The notes under the pieces are model-generated. The model had not been told where the DNA came from, searched no databases, and saw only the letters and a list, made by a program, of their open reading frames with translations. Both the position numbers and the translations under genes were made by a program. Shown here in pieces: positions 15,563-23,758 of a DNA stretch of 48,789 bases. Origin of the DNA: an uncultured Bacteroidales bacterium (lineage in GTDB: Bacteria > Bacteroidota > Bacteroidia > Bacteroidales > Bacteroidaceae); contig CACWIN010000023.1 in the NCBI GenBank assembly GCA_902760965.1, positions 1 to 48,789 on the forward strand, written 5' to 3'. The stretch's first letter is position 1. Each line of letters starts with the position of its first letter.

Positions 15563-16335
15563 AAGGCGTATGTTGCTTTCTTAATCTGTTCAACTAGCTG
15601 GTTTATATCATGGCCGCGGTCAAAAGAGTTCCATGGAATAGGCTTGCCTATCACTATCCTGTATGTCTTGCCCTGTGATCGGTACAGTTCATCGGGCAGG
15701 AATACCATGCCCAGCGGAAACTTGAGCTTAAGTATCTGCTGGATGCGTCCCATGCGGTAAAAACGGCGGGAGTTGGTGCCGTAAAAATGTATGGGCACAA
15801 TGTCACGATGGGTCTCAATACTTTTAATAAGGAACGTCTTGCTCCATTTGCGGTCACTTATCACACCATGGTAGCGGCGTGACACTTGACCTGCCGGGAA
15901 ATCCAATATGTGGGTGGAGCTGCTGTATGCATTGTCAATTCCCTGTTTAAGCTGGCGGCTCTGCATTCCTATCTTGTTTACCGGAACAATCATTGGCTTT
16001 AGGCCATCTATATTTGTCAGGAAATCATTGCCAAGCAGCATTACATCTTTTTTTTGCCCGATGACCGATAGCAGAGCCAGGCCATCGGCCCCTCCAAGCG
16101 GGTGATTGGAAACAAAGGTATATGGACCTCCGTCGGGGATGCTGCCCTCAATCTCTAGGGTAATGCCAAGATATTCCAATCCCTTGCTGCAGAATTCCAC
16201 ACCTGTATATCCCTGTTCAAGGAACCGGTTCAGGAAATCTTCATGGAAAAGGCGTCTTAAATAACACAGCAGCAATCGTGGTACCTTGCCGTTGCGGGAG
16301 CGTTTCTCCAACATCTGTTTTACATCCAGTTTCAT
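15559..16335 (-). CDS. glsA: Lysophospholipid acyltransferase family protein (GlsA/OlsA-like)
   Basis: A 258-residue PlsC-fold acyltransferase. The acyl-transfer motif is SNHPLGGADG, with His and Asp separated by five residues, a spacing seen in OlsA/OlsF-type enzymes; a second block is DFPAGQVSRR. In the glycine-lipid pathway GlsA adds a second acyl chain to the hydroxyl of the N-acylglycine made by GlsB. The gene lies first in a two-gene operon and overlaps glsB by 4 nt. General phosphatidic acid synthesis is less likely, given the neighbour and the atypical motif. Confidence 0.78.
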   Translation of the reverse strand: MKLDVKQMLEKRSRNGKVPRLLLCYLRRLFHEDFLNRFLEQGYTGVEFCSKGLEYLGITLEIEGSIPDGGPYTFVSNHPLGGADGLALLSVIGQKKDVMLLGNDFLTNIDGLKPMIVPVNKIGMQSRQLKQGIDNAYSSSTHILDFPAGQVSRRYHGVISDRKWSKTFLIKSIETHRDIVPIHFYGTNSRRFYRMGRIQQILKLKFPLGMVFLPDELYRSQGKTYRIVIGKPIPWNSFDRGHDINQLVEQIKKATYAL

Positions 16336-16551
16336 TGTTGTCCGGTGTTTACCGTCGCTAAGTTAAGAAATGTACGGAGCAGTTCCAAGTTAGAATATTT
16401 TTAAGGTGAATTTATCTGTTGAAAGCCTAATGCTTGGAATATCTTTCTGTCAGGATGGATAGAATATGGTCTTTTTAGAATTATTTTAAAATGGTGCTTT
16501 TTTACAAATTCATTTGGTACTTTTACAGCCCGATACTAACAACTACATGAT
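16336..16551. other. Divergent intergenic region glsA / yeiH
   Basis: A 216-nt AT-rich region between divergent genes. A near-consensus -7 box TACTTTTA lies about 30 nt upstream of yeiH. I see no RNA gene, repeat or strong hairpin. Confidence 0.5.
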
Positions 16552-17847
16552 ATGGATAAATCAAGAAAAGCTTTGGTGAACGACGAATGGATCGTGGTCG
16601 TTCTGGGTTTCATTGTGCTGGCTCTGTCAGTGCTGTTCCCAAATGTGATGAACAGTTTCAAGATTCCGGGTATCCTGGCTGCACAGTCAGCTAATGCGTT
16701 AGGATCGCTTCAGGGTTGGCTGGGCGCAGTTTACATCTTTGTATTTGTGCTGGCTCTGCTATATCTTGCGCAGGCATTGACCGGCAAACCGTTCAAGGGC
16801 ATATTCCTGTCGTTCCTGGTGATATGCCTGCTGACAGTGGTTTCACTGGCGCTTGCCACAATCCCGTTCTGCAAGAAATACGGTCTTGAGGCTGTGCTGT
16901 TTGCCGTGATACTGGGCCTTATAATAAGCAACTGCTTCAAGGTGCCCGATTGGCTCAAACCCGCAATCCAGAGTGAGTTCTATATAAAGATAGGTATAGT
17001 ATGCCTGGGTGCCACTGTTCTCTATCAGGAGGTGCTCAAGAGTGGTGCATACGGTCTGGCTCAGGCCCTGATCGTGGTGCTCTGTGTATGGTATTTTGGA
17101 TTCTGGGTTTCACGTAAGGTGTTCAAGGTGGATGATGAGATGGCTACCATGCTGGCCAGCTCAGTAAGTATCTGCGGTGTAAGCGCCGCAATCGCAACCT
17201 GCGGAACCATCAAGGGTGACCAGAAGAAACTCTCATACGTGATATCACTCGTAATGGTGGTTGCAATCCCCATGCTTTACATCATGCCGCTGCTCTGCAA
17301 CTGGCTGCTGCCGCTCTTCTTCCCCGCCAATGAGCTGGCACAGGCTCAGGTGGCAGGTGCCTGGATAGGCGGTACCATCGATACCACCGCCGCCGTTGCC
17401 GCATCGGGCGGAATCCTGGGTGATGAGGCCGGTAACACTGCCGTCATCGTAAAGGCCTCCCAGAACGTGCTTATTGGCGTTGCAGCATTCCTGATTTCAC
17501 TCTACTGGTCACTGCGCGGTACCAAGGGCGTTGAGAAGACATCGGGTAAGGTAATCTGGGAACGTTTCCCCAAGTTCGTTGTAGGTATGGTTGTGGCTTC
17601 AATCGTGTTCAGCCTGTTCTTTGCCGGCAAGAGCGCCGACGGCGTTGCCTATAAGAGCCTGGCCAAGAACTTCCAGAACATATTCTTCTCCATAGCATTT
17701 GTCTGCATAGGCCTGGAGACCAATTTCAAGCAGATATTCGCAAAGGAGAACAACCAGTCACTCAAGGCATTCCTTACAGCCCAGGGATTCAATATTCTGT
17801 TCACACTGCTTGTGGCAGGCATCCTTTTCGGTGTAATCAAGAACTGA
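16552..17847 (+). CDS. YeiH family putative sulfate exporter (UPF0324)
   Basis: A 431-residue membrane protein with about eleven hydrophobic segments. The family signatures are clear: ASSVSICGVSAAIATCG in the middle and GAWIGGTIDTTAAVAASG further on, followed by VIVKASQNVLIG. YeiH-type proteins are annotated as putative sulfate exporters, but the substrate is weakly supported experimentally. Its position next to two sulfur amino acid PLP enzymes would fit a sulfur-linked substrate; that is inference. Transcription probably ends at the hairpin 17870-17900. Confidence 0.88.
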   Translation: MDKSRKALVNDEWIVVVLGFIVLALSVLFPNVMNSFKIPGILAAQSANALGSLQGWLGAVYIFVFVLALLYLAQALTGKPFKGIFLSFLVICLLTVVSLALATIPFCKKYGLEAVLFAVILGLIISNCFKVPDWLKPAIQSEFYIKIGIVCLGATVLYQEVLKSGAYGLAQALIVVLCVWYFGFWVSRKVFKVDDEMATMLASSVSICGVSAAIATCGTIKGDQKKLSYVISLVMVVAIPMLYIMPLLCNWLLPLFFPANELAQAQVAGAWIGGTIDTTAAVAASGGILGDEAGNTAVIVKASQNVLIGVAAFLISLYWSLRGTKGVEKTSGKVIWERFPKFVVGMVVASIVFSLFFAGKSADGVAYKSLAKNFQNIFFSIAFVCIGLETNFKQIFAKENNQSLKAFLTAQGFNILFTLLVAGILFGVIKN

Positions 17848-17868
17848 TAAGATATTACATAATATGGG

Positions 17869-17901
17869 GCAAGGCATCCTTTTGGGGTGCCTTGTTTTTT
17901 T
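17869..17901 (+). terminator. Terminator after yeiH
   Basis: CAAGGCATCC (17870-17879) pairs with GGGGTGCCTTG (17884-17894), allowing G-T pairing, and is followed by a run of seven T residues. Confidence 0.88.
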
Positions 17902-18018
17902 GTGCCTGCCAGAGGAGTAAAATGATTCTGTTTTTGACGGATACATGAGGGCATAAACAACAATACATTCTATGCGAATCCTTATTACCTTGGTGTTTTT
18001 TCTCTAATTCTGTTCTGC

Positions 18019-18051
18019 GTTGGAATGAGACTCTGTTTTGCCGACCTTTGC
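18019..18051 (+). promoter_or_regulatory. Promoter of the transsulfuration-family gene
   Basis: GTTGGAAT (18019-18026) and CGACCTTTGC (18042-18051). The -33-like GTTG and the -7-like GACCTTTG are 20 nt apart. The -7 box has G instead of the usual T at its first position. The same two blocks recur with exactly the same spacing before the next gene (19349-19381). Confidence 0.7.
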
Positions 18052-18073
18052 GGCGAATAACAAAGAAAACGAT

Positions 18074-19426
18074 ATGAAGAAACAGACTATTGCCATTGAC
18101 ACCAAATCTGTCCGTTCCGATGTTTACGGATCACTGTCAGTACCGTTGTATACCAATGTGTCATTTGAGTTTGATGATGCAAGCCTCATGGCCGATGTCT
18201 TTACCGGCCGTGTAAAGGCTCCTGATTATGCACGTGTGGAGAATCCTACCGTAACCAATCTGGAGTATAGGGTGCAGAAATTATCGGGAGCCGCTCATGT
18301 GACGGCTTTCAATTCAGGTATGGCTGCCATAAGCAATATCCTGTTTGCAGTTACGGCCCAGGGTAGGAAAATCATCACTTCACGTCATCTGTTTGGCAAT
18401 ACTCTCTCGCTGATAACCGGAACACTTAAGCGTTTTGGCGTAGAATCGGCATTGTGTGACCTTACCAATATTGAAGAGGTAGAGGCCGCGGCCGATGATG
18501 ACTCCTGTTGTATATACCTAGAGATAATGACAAACCCACAACTGGAGGTGGCAGACCTGAAAGCTCTCTCACAGATAGCTCACAAGAGGGGAATACCTCT
18601 TATTGCAGACTCAACCGTGATACCGTTTACCGAGACATCGCTCAAGGATCTTGGAGTGGATGTGGAGGTGCTGTCAAGTACCAAATATCTGTCAGGTGGC
18701 GGTACCTCACTGGGTGGTCTTGTGCTGGATTACGGCACGTTCCCCCAGATTAATGAACGTATTAAGGGTGACCTGCTGTTCAATGTCGGTGCCTATATGA
18801 ACCCTTATTCGGCCTACCAGCAGACCCTGGGACTGGAGACTCTCGATGTCCGATACAAACGTCAGGCGGCCAATGCTCTTTATATAGCACGGGAGTTGCG
18901 TAATATTAAAGGTATAGAACGAGTAACATATACGGGTCTTGAGGATAATCCTTTCTATGAACTGGCCCGCAAGCAGTTCGGTCCAACATCGGGAGCCATG
19001 ATTGCAATTGACCTGGCTTCCAAGGAGGCCTGTTTCAAATTCATCAACAATCTGAAACTGGTGCACAGGGCCACAAACCTGTTTGATAACCGCACACTGG
19101 CCATTCATCCGGCATCAACCATATTCGGACTGTTCCCGGAGCGTCAGCTTGAGCAGATGGATGTACGCCAGACAACGATACGCCTTTCAATCGGTCTTGA
19201 GGATCCCGATGATATACTGGACGATATACGTCAGGCAGAGGCTAAAAGAAGATTATTCTACCAGAACTGCACAATTGGGGATATATTAGCAGAAACATTC
19301 TACGGAAGTAGTAAAAGTAATAGGTTGTTTTCTCTTCTTTTGATTTTTGTTGGAATATGTCACTATAAGAGCGACCTTTGCAGTGCAAATAAGAACAAGA
19401 ACCACATTAAGGTATTACAGAGATGA
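18074..19426 (+). CDS. Cys/Met metabolism PLP-dependent enzyme (cystathionine gamma-synthase family)
   Basis: A fold-type I PLP enzyme of the transsulfuration family, about 450 residues from the ATG at 18074 (a TTG 36 nt earlier lies inside the promoter and is unlikely). Family features are YARVENPTVTNLEYRVQKLS, AFNSGMAAISNILFA, DSTVIPFTE and the PLP lysine in SSTKYLSGG (Lys204). The core ends near LSIGLEDPDDILDDIRQA, where relatives normally stop within about ten residues. Here a further tail of about 60 residues runs through the promoter of the next gene and ends in an ATGA overlap with it. The substrate (O-acylhomoserine, cystathionine or methionine) cannot be decided from sequence. Confidence 0.88.
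   Translation: MKKQTIAIDTKSVRSDVYGSLSVPLYTNVSFEFDDASLMADVFTGRVKAPDYARVENPTVTNLEYRVQKLSGAAHVTAFNSGMAAISNILFAVTAQGRKIITSRHLFGNTLSLITGTLKRFGVESALCDLTNIEEVEAAADDDSCCIYLEIMTNPQLEVADLKALSQIAHKRGIPLIADSTVIPFTETSLKDLGVDVEVLSSTKYLSGGGTSLGGLVLDYGTFPQINERIKGDLLFNVGAYMNPYSAYQQTLGLETLDVRYKRQAANALYIARELRNIKGIERVTYTGLEDNPFYELARKQFGPTSGAMIAIDLASKEACFKFINNLKLVHRATNLFDNRTLAIHPASTIFGLFPERQLEQMDVRQTTIRLSIGLEDPDDILDDIRQAEAKRRLFYQNCTIGDILAETFYGSSKSNRLFSLLLIFVGICHYKSDLCSANKNKNHIKVLQR
19349..19381 (+). promoter_or_regulatory. Promoter of the patB/malY-like gene
   Basis: GTTGGAAT (19349-19356) and CGACCTTTGC (19372-19381), identical in sequence and spacing to the blocks at 18019-18051. It lies inside the 3' end of the preceding reading frame, 42 nt before the ATG at 19423. 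Confidence 0.7.
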
Positions 19427-20598
19427 AATACGATTTTGATAAAATCATAGACCGCAAGGGGACAGGCGCTCTTAAGTACGATGCACTTAAGGAGCGTTAT
19501 GGTCGCGATGACCTCCTGCCGCTTTGGGTGGCCGATCTGGATTTTGAGACTCCGGATTTCATCACTGATGCCATCCGCAAGCGCCTGGATCACTCACTAT
19601 TCGGTTACACCATTACTCCCGCAGAACTTTGGGATACCATTGCCAAATGGATCTATGAACACCATGAATGGAAGGTTCGCACTGAGTGGCTTACCTTCAT
19701 ACCCGGAGTAATGAAAGGAGTGGGTGCCGTGATAAACACATTCGTAAAGGAGGATGAGAAAGTTATCATTCTGCCGCCCGTATACCATCCCTTCCGCCTT
19801 ACCCCGCTGGGTAATGAGCGTGAGGTTGTGTACAGTCCTTTAAAGAGGGTGGGTGACAGCTATGAGATTGACTTTGACAATCTGGCCCGTGTGGCCGATG
19901 ACAAGTGCCGCCTGCTCATACTGAGCAACCCCCACAACCCAGCAGGCATCACCTGGAGCAGGGAAACATTGACGCGTCTTGCAGATTTCTGCCATGAAAG
20001 GAACATCATCGTAATAAGCGATGAGATACACTCTGACCTTGCACTCTTTGGGAACCGCCACATCCCGTTTGCATCAGTAAGTGACAAGGCTGCAGAGATA
20101 AGCATAACATTCGGAGCACCTTCCAAGACATTCAACACTGCCGGTATCGTGAATTCATACGCGATAGTACAAAATGACACACTGCGCCGCAGATTCTTTA
20201 AATGGCTGGATGCAAATGAGTTGAGTGAACCCCATCTGTTCGCTCCCATTGCAATCATTGCAGCATTCACCAAGGGTGAGGAGTGGCGCCGCCAGCTTAT
20301 CAGTTACATAGAGGGTAACATCCTATTTCTGGAGGATTACCTGAGCCGTAACATTCCGCAGATAAAGCCTATCAGGCCGCAGGCCACGTTCCTGGTATGG
20401 CTGGATTGCAGCGGGCTGGGACTTGACCATGAAAGACTTGTAGACCTTTTCGTAAACAAAGCCCATCTGGCTCTCAATGACGGCGAGATGTTTGGACTGG
20501 GAGGCGAGGGATTCATGCGACTCAACACAGGTACCCCCAGAGCCATTCTTGCCAAGGCTCTCGAGCAGCTTAAGGAAGCTGTCTGTACATTGCACTAA
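19423..20598 (+). CDS. MalY/PatB family PLP-dependent C-S lyase / aminotransferase
   Basis: A 391-residue class I/II aminotransferase-fold protein of the MalY/PatB subgroup, whose members cleave cystathionine or cysteine (beta-lyase). Typical features are LPLWVADLDFETPDFI at the N-terminus, LILSNPHNPAGITWSRETL, ISDEIHSDLALFG, the PLP lysine in APSKTFNTAG (Lys235), and FMRLNTGTPRAIL near the end. Its start codon overlaps the stop of the preceding transsulfuration-family gene, yet it also has its own matching promoter. Together the two could interconvert cysteine, homocysteine and methionine. The exact substrate is unknown. Confidence 0.9.
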   Translation: MKYDFDKIIDRKGTGALKYDALKERYGRDDLLPLWVADLDFETPDFITDAIRKRLDHSLFGYTITPAELWDTIAKWIYEHHEWKVRTEWLTFIPGVMKGVGAVINTFVKEDEKVIILPPVYHPFRLTPLGNEREVVYSPLKRVGDSYEIDFDNLARVADDKCRLLILSNPHNPAGITWSRETLTRLADFCHERNIIVISDEIHSDLALFGNRHIPFASVSDKAAEISITFGAPSKTFNTAGIVNSYAIVQNDTLRRRFFKWLDANELSEPHLFAPIAIIAAFTKGEEWRRQLISYIEGNILFLEDYLSRNIPQIKPIRPQATFLVWLDCSGLGLDHERLVDLFVNKAHLALNDGEMFGLGGEGFMRLNTGTPRAILAKALEQLKEAVCTLH

Positions 20599-20630
20599 TT
20601 CAACATTTTACCATCTGTTTTTTAATTTTT

Positions 20631-20654
20631 GAACGGGCAAAACAAAGCCTGTTC
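20631..20654 (+). promoter_or_regulatory. Hairpin in the susC leader
   Basis: GAACGGGC (20631-20638) pairs with GCCTGTTC (20647-20654), including one G-T pair, over an A-rich 8-nt loop. It is 18 nt before the susC ATG. There is no T-run after it, so a leader element is more likely than a terminator. I do not recognise a known riboswitch. Confidence 0.4.
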
Positions 20655-20672
20655 CAGGGAGTAACTATACTT

Positions 20673-23600
20673 ATGAACAAGAAACTGCTTACATATTTAC
20701 TGTTTCTGGCAACAACAAACGTAGCCTTTTCCAATTCCACCGTTAACGGCCGTGTAATTGATGCTGTCACTGGAGAGCCGCTCATAGGCGCACATGTGGT
20801 ACTCAAGGATGCCCATGACGTAGGCGCCGCCACAGACCTGGAGGGTAATTTCAGCCTTACCATATCGGCCAAACTGCCTCAGACCCTTGTAGTGGAGTAT
20901 CTGGGATACAGCCAGCAGGAGGTTTCGGTTAAGGATGATTCCAAACCTATTGATATAAAGCTGTCGGAGGATACGGAGCTACTTTCGGAGGTGGTTGTGG
21001 TAGGATATGGCACGCAGAGTCGTACCAAACTGACCGGAAGCGTCACTACCGTCAAGGCCGATATCATTGAAAACAGCAAGCAACCTACTCTTGATGTGGC
21101 ACTCAGTGGTCAGGTTGCAGGTCTGTCAGTAACAGCCAGCAGCGGTCAGCCAGGTGCCGAAAGTCAAATACGTATACGCGGAGGAAACTCGGTGAACGCA
21201 TCAAACGAACCTTTGTATGTTGTGGACGGATTCATTTATTTTAAGGACGCTGCAAATAACAGCACAGGATTAGGAGCCATAGAGAGCAGCCTGAACCCTC
21301 TGGCCACCATCAACCCCAGTGATATTGAGAGCATCGAGGTGCTTAAGGACGTATCGGCCACTGCAATTTACGGTTCACGCGGAGCCAACGGCGTAATTCT
21401 GATTACCACAAAGAAAGGCAAGCAGGGACAGGAAAAAGCCACCATCAACTATGGTTACAGCTTAGGAGTGAGCCGTATCAGCAAGAAACTGGATCTGCTT
21501 AGTGCATCACAGTGGGCTCAGTTGCAGAAAGACTATTTTGCCAACAAGGGCGGATATTCCGATTCCCAGATTGCAGCACTTGGACGCGGAACAGATTGGC
21601 AGGATGCGGTTCTGCGTGATGCACAGCAGCAGTCACACGAACTTAGCATAAACGGCGGTACTCAAAAAAGCCGTTACGCTTTCTCGGCCAACGTAACAAA
21701 TCAGGACGGTATACTGCTGAACACCGGTTTTGAGCGTTACAACTTTCACACAAATACAGAGTGGGAACTCAAGAAAGAGCTAAAGTTCGGTGTAAACGTA
21801 ACCTACGGCCGTTCCAAGCAGAGAGGCCTTACCACAACCGAGGAGAAGGCGTTCAATTCATCACCTTTCTCGGACGGAATAACCAGCAGCTTTGTCTATG
21901 CCCTGCTCATGCCCCCGGTTATCCCGGTATATGATGAGAACGGTGATTATAATTTCATAAATCCGTATGAGTATGCATATTTTGCCATTGGTGACCATTC
22001 ATCAAATCCCGTTTATGACCTTGAGGAGAGTGTGGCCGACAACATAAACAACTACCTGTTGAGCAATGTCTGGACAAGTTACAAACTGGGCGAATTTACT
22101 TTTAAGGCATCGGTTGGACTTAACAGCGAGAAACTCACACAGAACTATTTTTCGGGAGCATACACATCGCTTGGACTTGCCACGCAGGGCATTGGCGGAA
22201 CAGGTAACCGTGAGACCGATGTATGGCAGCAGGAGTACACAGTCAGCTACAGCAATTACATAACGGCAAACCAGTTTGTAGATGCATTGGCAGGCTTTAC
22301 CCGCCAGACACAGACTTCGACCTACTCATCGATACGTACCAACCATTTTACCAACGAGGCGCTCAAACAGTATAATCTGGGTGACGGTTCTGAGATATAC
22401 ACTCCTCAGACAGGTATCAGCGAGTCTGAACTGAATTCATTGCTGGCTCGTGTAAACTATTCACTGTATGATAGATATAACGTTACCGCCACCTTCCGTG
22501 CCGATAACAGCAGCCGTTTCTCAAAAGGTCACCGTTGGGGATATTTCCCGTCACTGGGACTGTCATGGAACGTTGATCAGGAGAGAATCCTAAGCAGAGT
22601 GGATGCCATCAATTCCCTAAAGGTTCGTCTTAGTGCCGGTCTGGTAGGAAACCAGGAGATAAGTGACTACGCATTCAATACATCATATTCTACCGGTTCA
22701 TACGGTGGCAGCAGCAGTTATTCCAAGAGCAATACAGCCAACAGTAACCTTAAATGGGAGACAACCGCCAGCTACAACCTGGGTTTTGACCTTAGCCTTT
22801 GGGATGACCGTCTGAGTGTTGTGGCCGATGTATACTACAAGAAAACAAGTGACCTTTTGCTCATCGTTCCAGTGGGATTCTCATCGGGAGTATCCACTCA
22901 GTTGCAGAATGTGGGTAACATAGAGAATAAAGGATTTGAGATTTCGGTGAGCGGAACTCTTTATAAAAGCAGGCACAGCACCTGGAACGTATCGGCCAAT
23001 ATAGCTTATAACAGGAACTTTATAACCGATATGGGTAAGACCGATAACGTGATCCAGGGTAGCGACAAGCAGCAGATACTGCGCCGAGGTGAGTCTCTGG
23101 GCTCGTTCTACGGACTCAAGTTTGTTGGAATAGTACAGCAGGGCGAGGATGTAAGCCAGCTGCCTACCGTAAACGGACAGGTACCGCAACCGGGTGATAT
23201 CAAGTATGAGGATACCGACCATAACGGACGCATAGACGGTAATGACCGCCAGATACTTGGCAGCATCCAGCCTAAGTTCATATACGGTTTCTCCACACAG
23301 TTTACATGGAGGGGATTTGATGTGTCGGCATCATTTGCCGGAAGCTATGGCAACAAGGTCTATAATGCGCTGGGCCGTCGTCTGGAACTGACAGGTGACT
23401 CTTACAATACGCTCACAACGGTGCTGGATTCATGGACACCCCAGAATGGAGGCAACACCCTGCCTCTGGCAACCAATGCGCGTCCTGTCTCATTGATTGA
23501 TGACCGCTACGTTCAGGATGCGTCGTATCTCAAGTTGCGCAACATTACAGTGGGTTACAAGTTGCCCCTGCCCAAAGAGTATAATTTAGGCATCCGCATA

Positions 23601-23732
23601 TATGCAACCGGCCAGAATCTGCTTACCATAACTAATTACAAGGGCTATGACCCGGAGGTGAGCAGCGGTACGGATTCCGGGGCATATCCATCGGCACGCA
23701 CAATATTGTTAGGAACAAATATTTCATTTTAA
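20673..23732 (+). CDS. SusC/RagA-family TonB-linked outer-membrane transporter
   Basis: A 1,019-residue outer-membrane importer. After the signal peptide (LLTYLLFLATTNVAFS) there is a carboxypeptidase-regulatory-like domain (STVNGRVIDAVTGEPLIGAH), the plug domain beginning LSEVVVVGYGTQSRTKLTGS with the family block IRIRGGNSVNASNEPLYVVD, then VLKDVSATAIYGSRGANGVI and a 22-strand barrel ending in ILLGTNISF. SusC proteins work with a SusD lid; the susD gene follows 26 nt later. The ligand is not evident: no glycoside hydrolase is nearby, and the operon instead continues into a copper-type receptor. Confidence 0.96.
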   Translation: MNKKLLTYLLFLATTNVAFSNSTVNGRVIDAVTGEPLIGAHVVLKDAHDVGAATDLEGNFSLTISAKLPQTLVVEYLGYSQQEVSVKDDSKPIDIKLSEDTELLSEVVVVGYGTQSRTKLTGSVTTVKADIIENSKQPTLDVALSGQVAGLSVTASSGQPGAESQIRIRGGNSVNASNEPLYVVDGFIYFKDAANNSTGLGAIESSLNPLATINPSDIESIEVLKDVSATAIYGSRGANGVILITTKKGKQGQEKATINYGYSLGVSRISKKLDLLSASQWAQLQKDYFANKGGYSDSQIAALGRGTDWQDAVLRDAQQQSHELSINGGTQKSRYAFSANVTNQDGILLNTGFERYNFHTNTEWELKKELKFGVNVTYGRSKQRGLTTTEEKAFNSSPFSDGITSSFVYALLMPPVIPVYDENGDYNFINPYEYAYFAIGDHSSNPVYDLEESVADNINNYLLSNVWTSYKLGEFTFKASVGLNSEKLTQNYFSGAYTSLGLATQGIGGTGNRETDVWQQEYTVSYSNYITANQFVDALAGFTRQTQTSTYSSIRTNHFTNEALKQYNLGDGSEIYTPQTGISESELNSLLARVNYSLYDRYNVTATFRADNSSRFSKGHRWGYFPSLGLSWNVDQERILSRVDAINSLKVRLSAGLVGNQEISDYAFNTSYSTGSYGGSSSYSKSNTANSNLKWETTASYNLGFDLSLWDDRLSVVADVYYKKTSDLLLIVPVGFSSGVSTQLQNVGNIENKGFEISVSGTLYKSRHSTWNVSANIAYNRNFITDMGKTDNVIQGSDKQQILRRGESLGSFYGLKFVGIVQQGEDVSQLPTVNGQVPQPGDIKYEDTDHNGRIDGNDRQILGSIQPKFIYGFSTQFTWRGFDVSASFAGSYGNKVYNALGRRLELTGDSYNTLTTVLDSWTPQNGGNTLPLATNARPVSLIDDRYVQDASYLKLRNITVGYKLPLPKEYNLGIRIYATGQNLLTITNYKGYDPEVSSGTDSGAYPSARTILLGTNISF

Positions 23733-23758
23733 TAAACCTGTAAATAAAGAGAAAAGCT

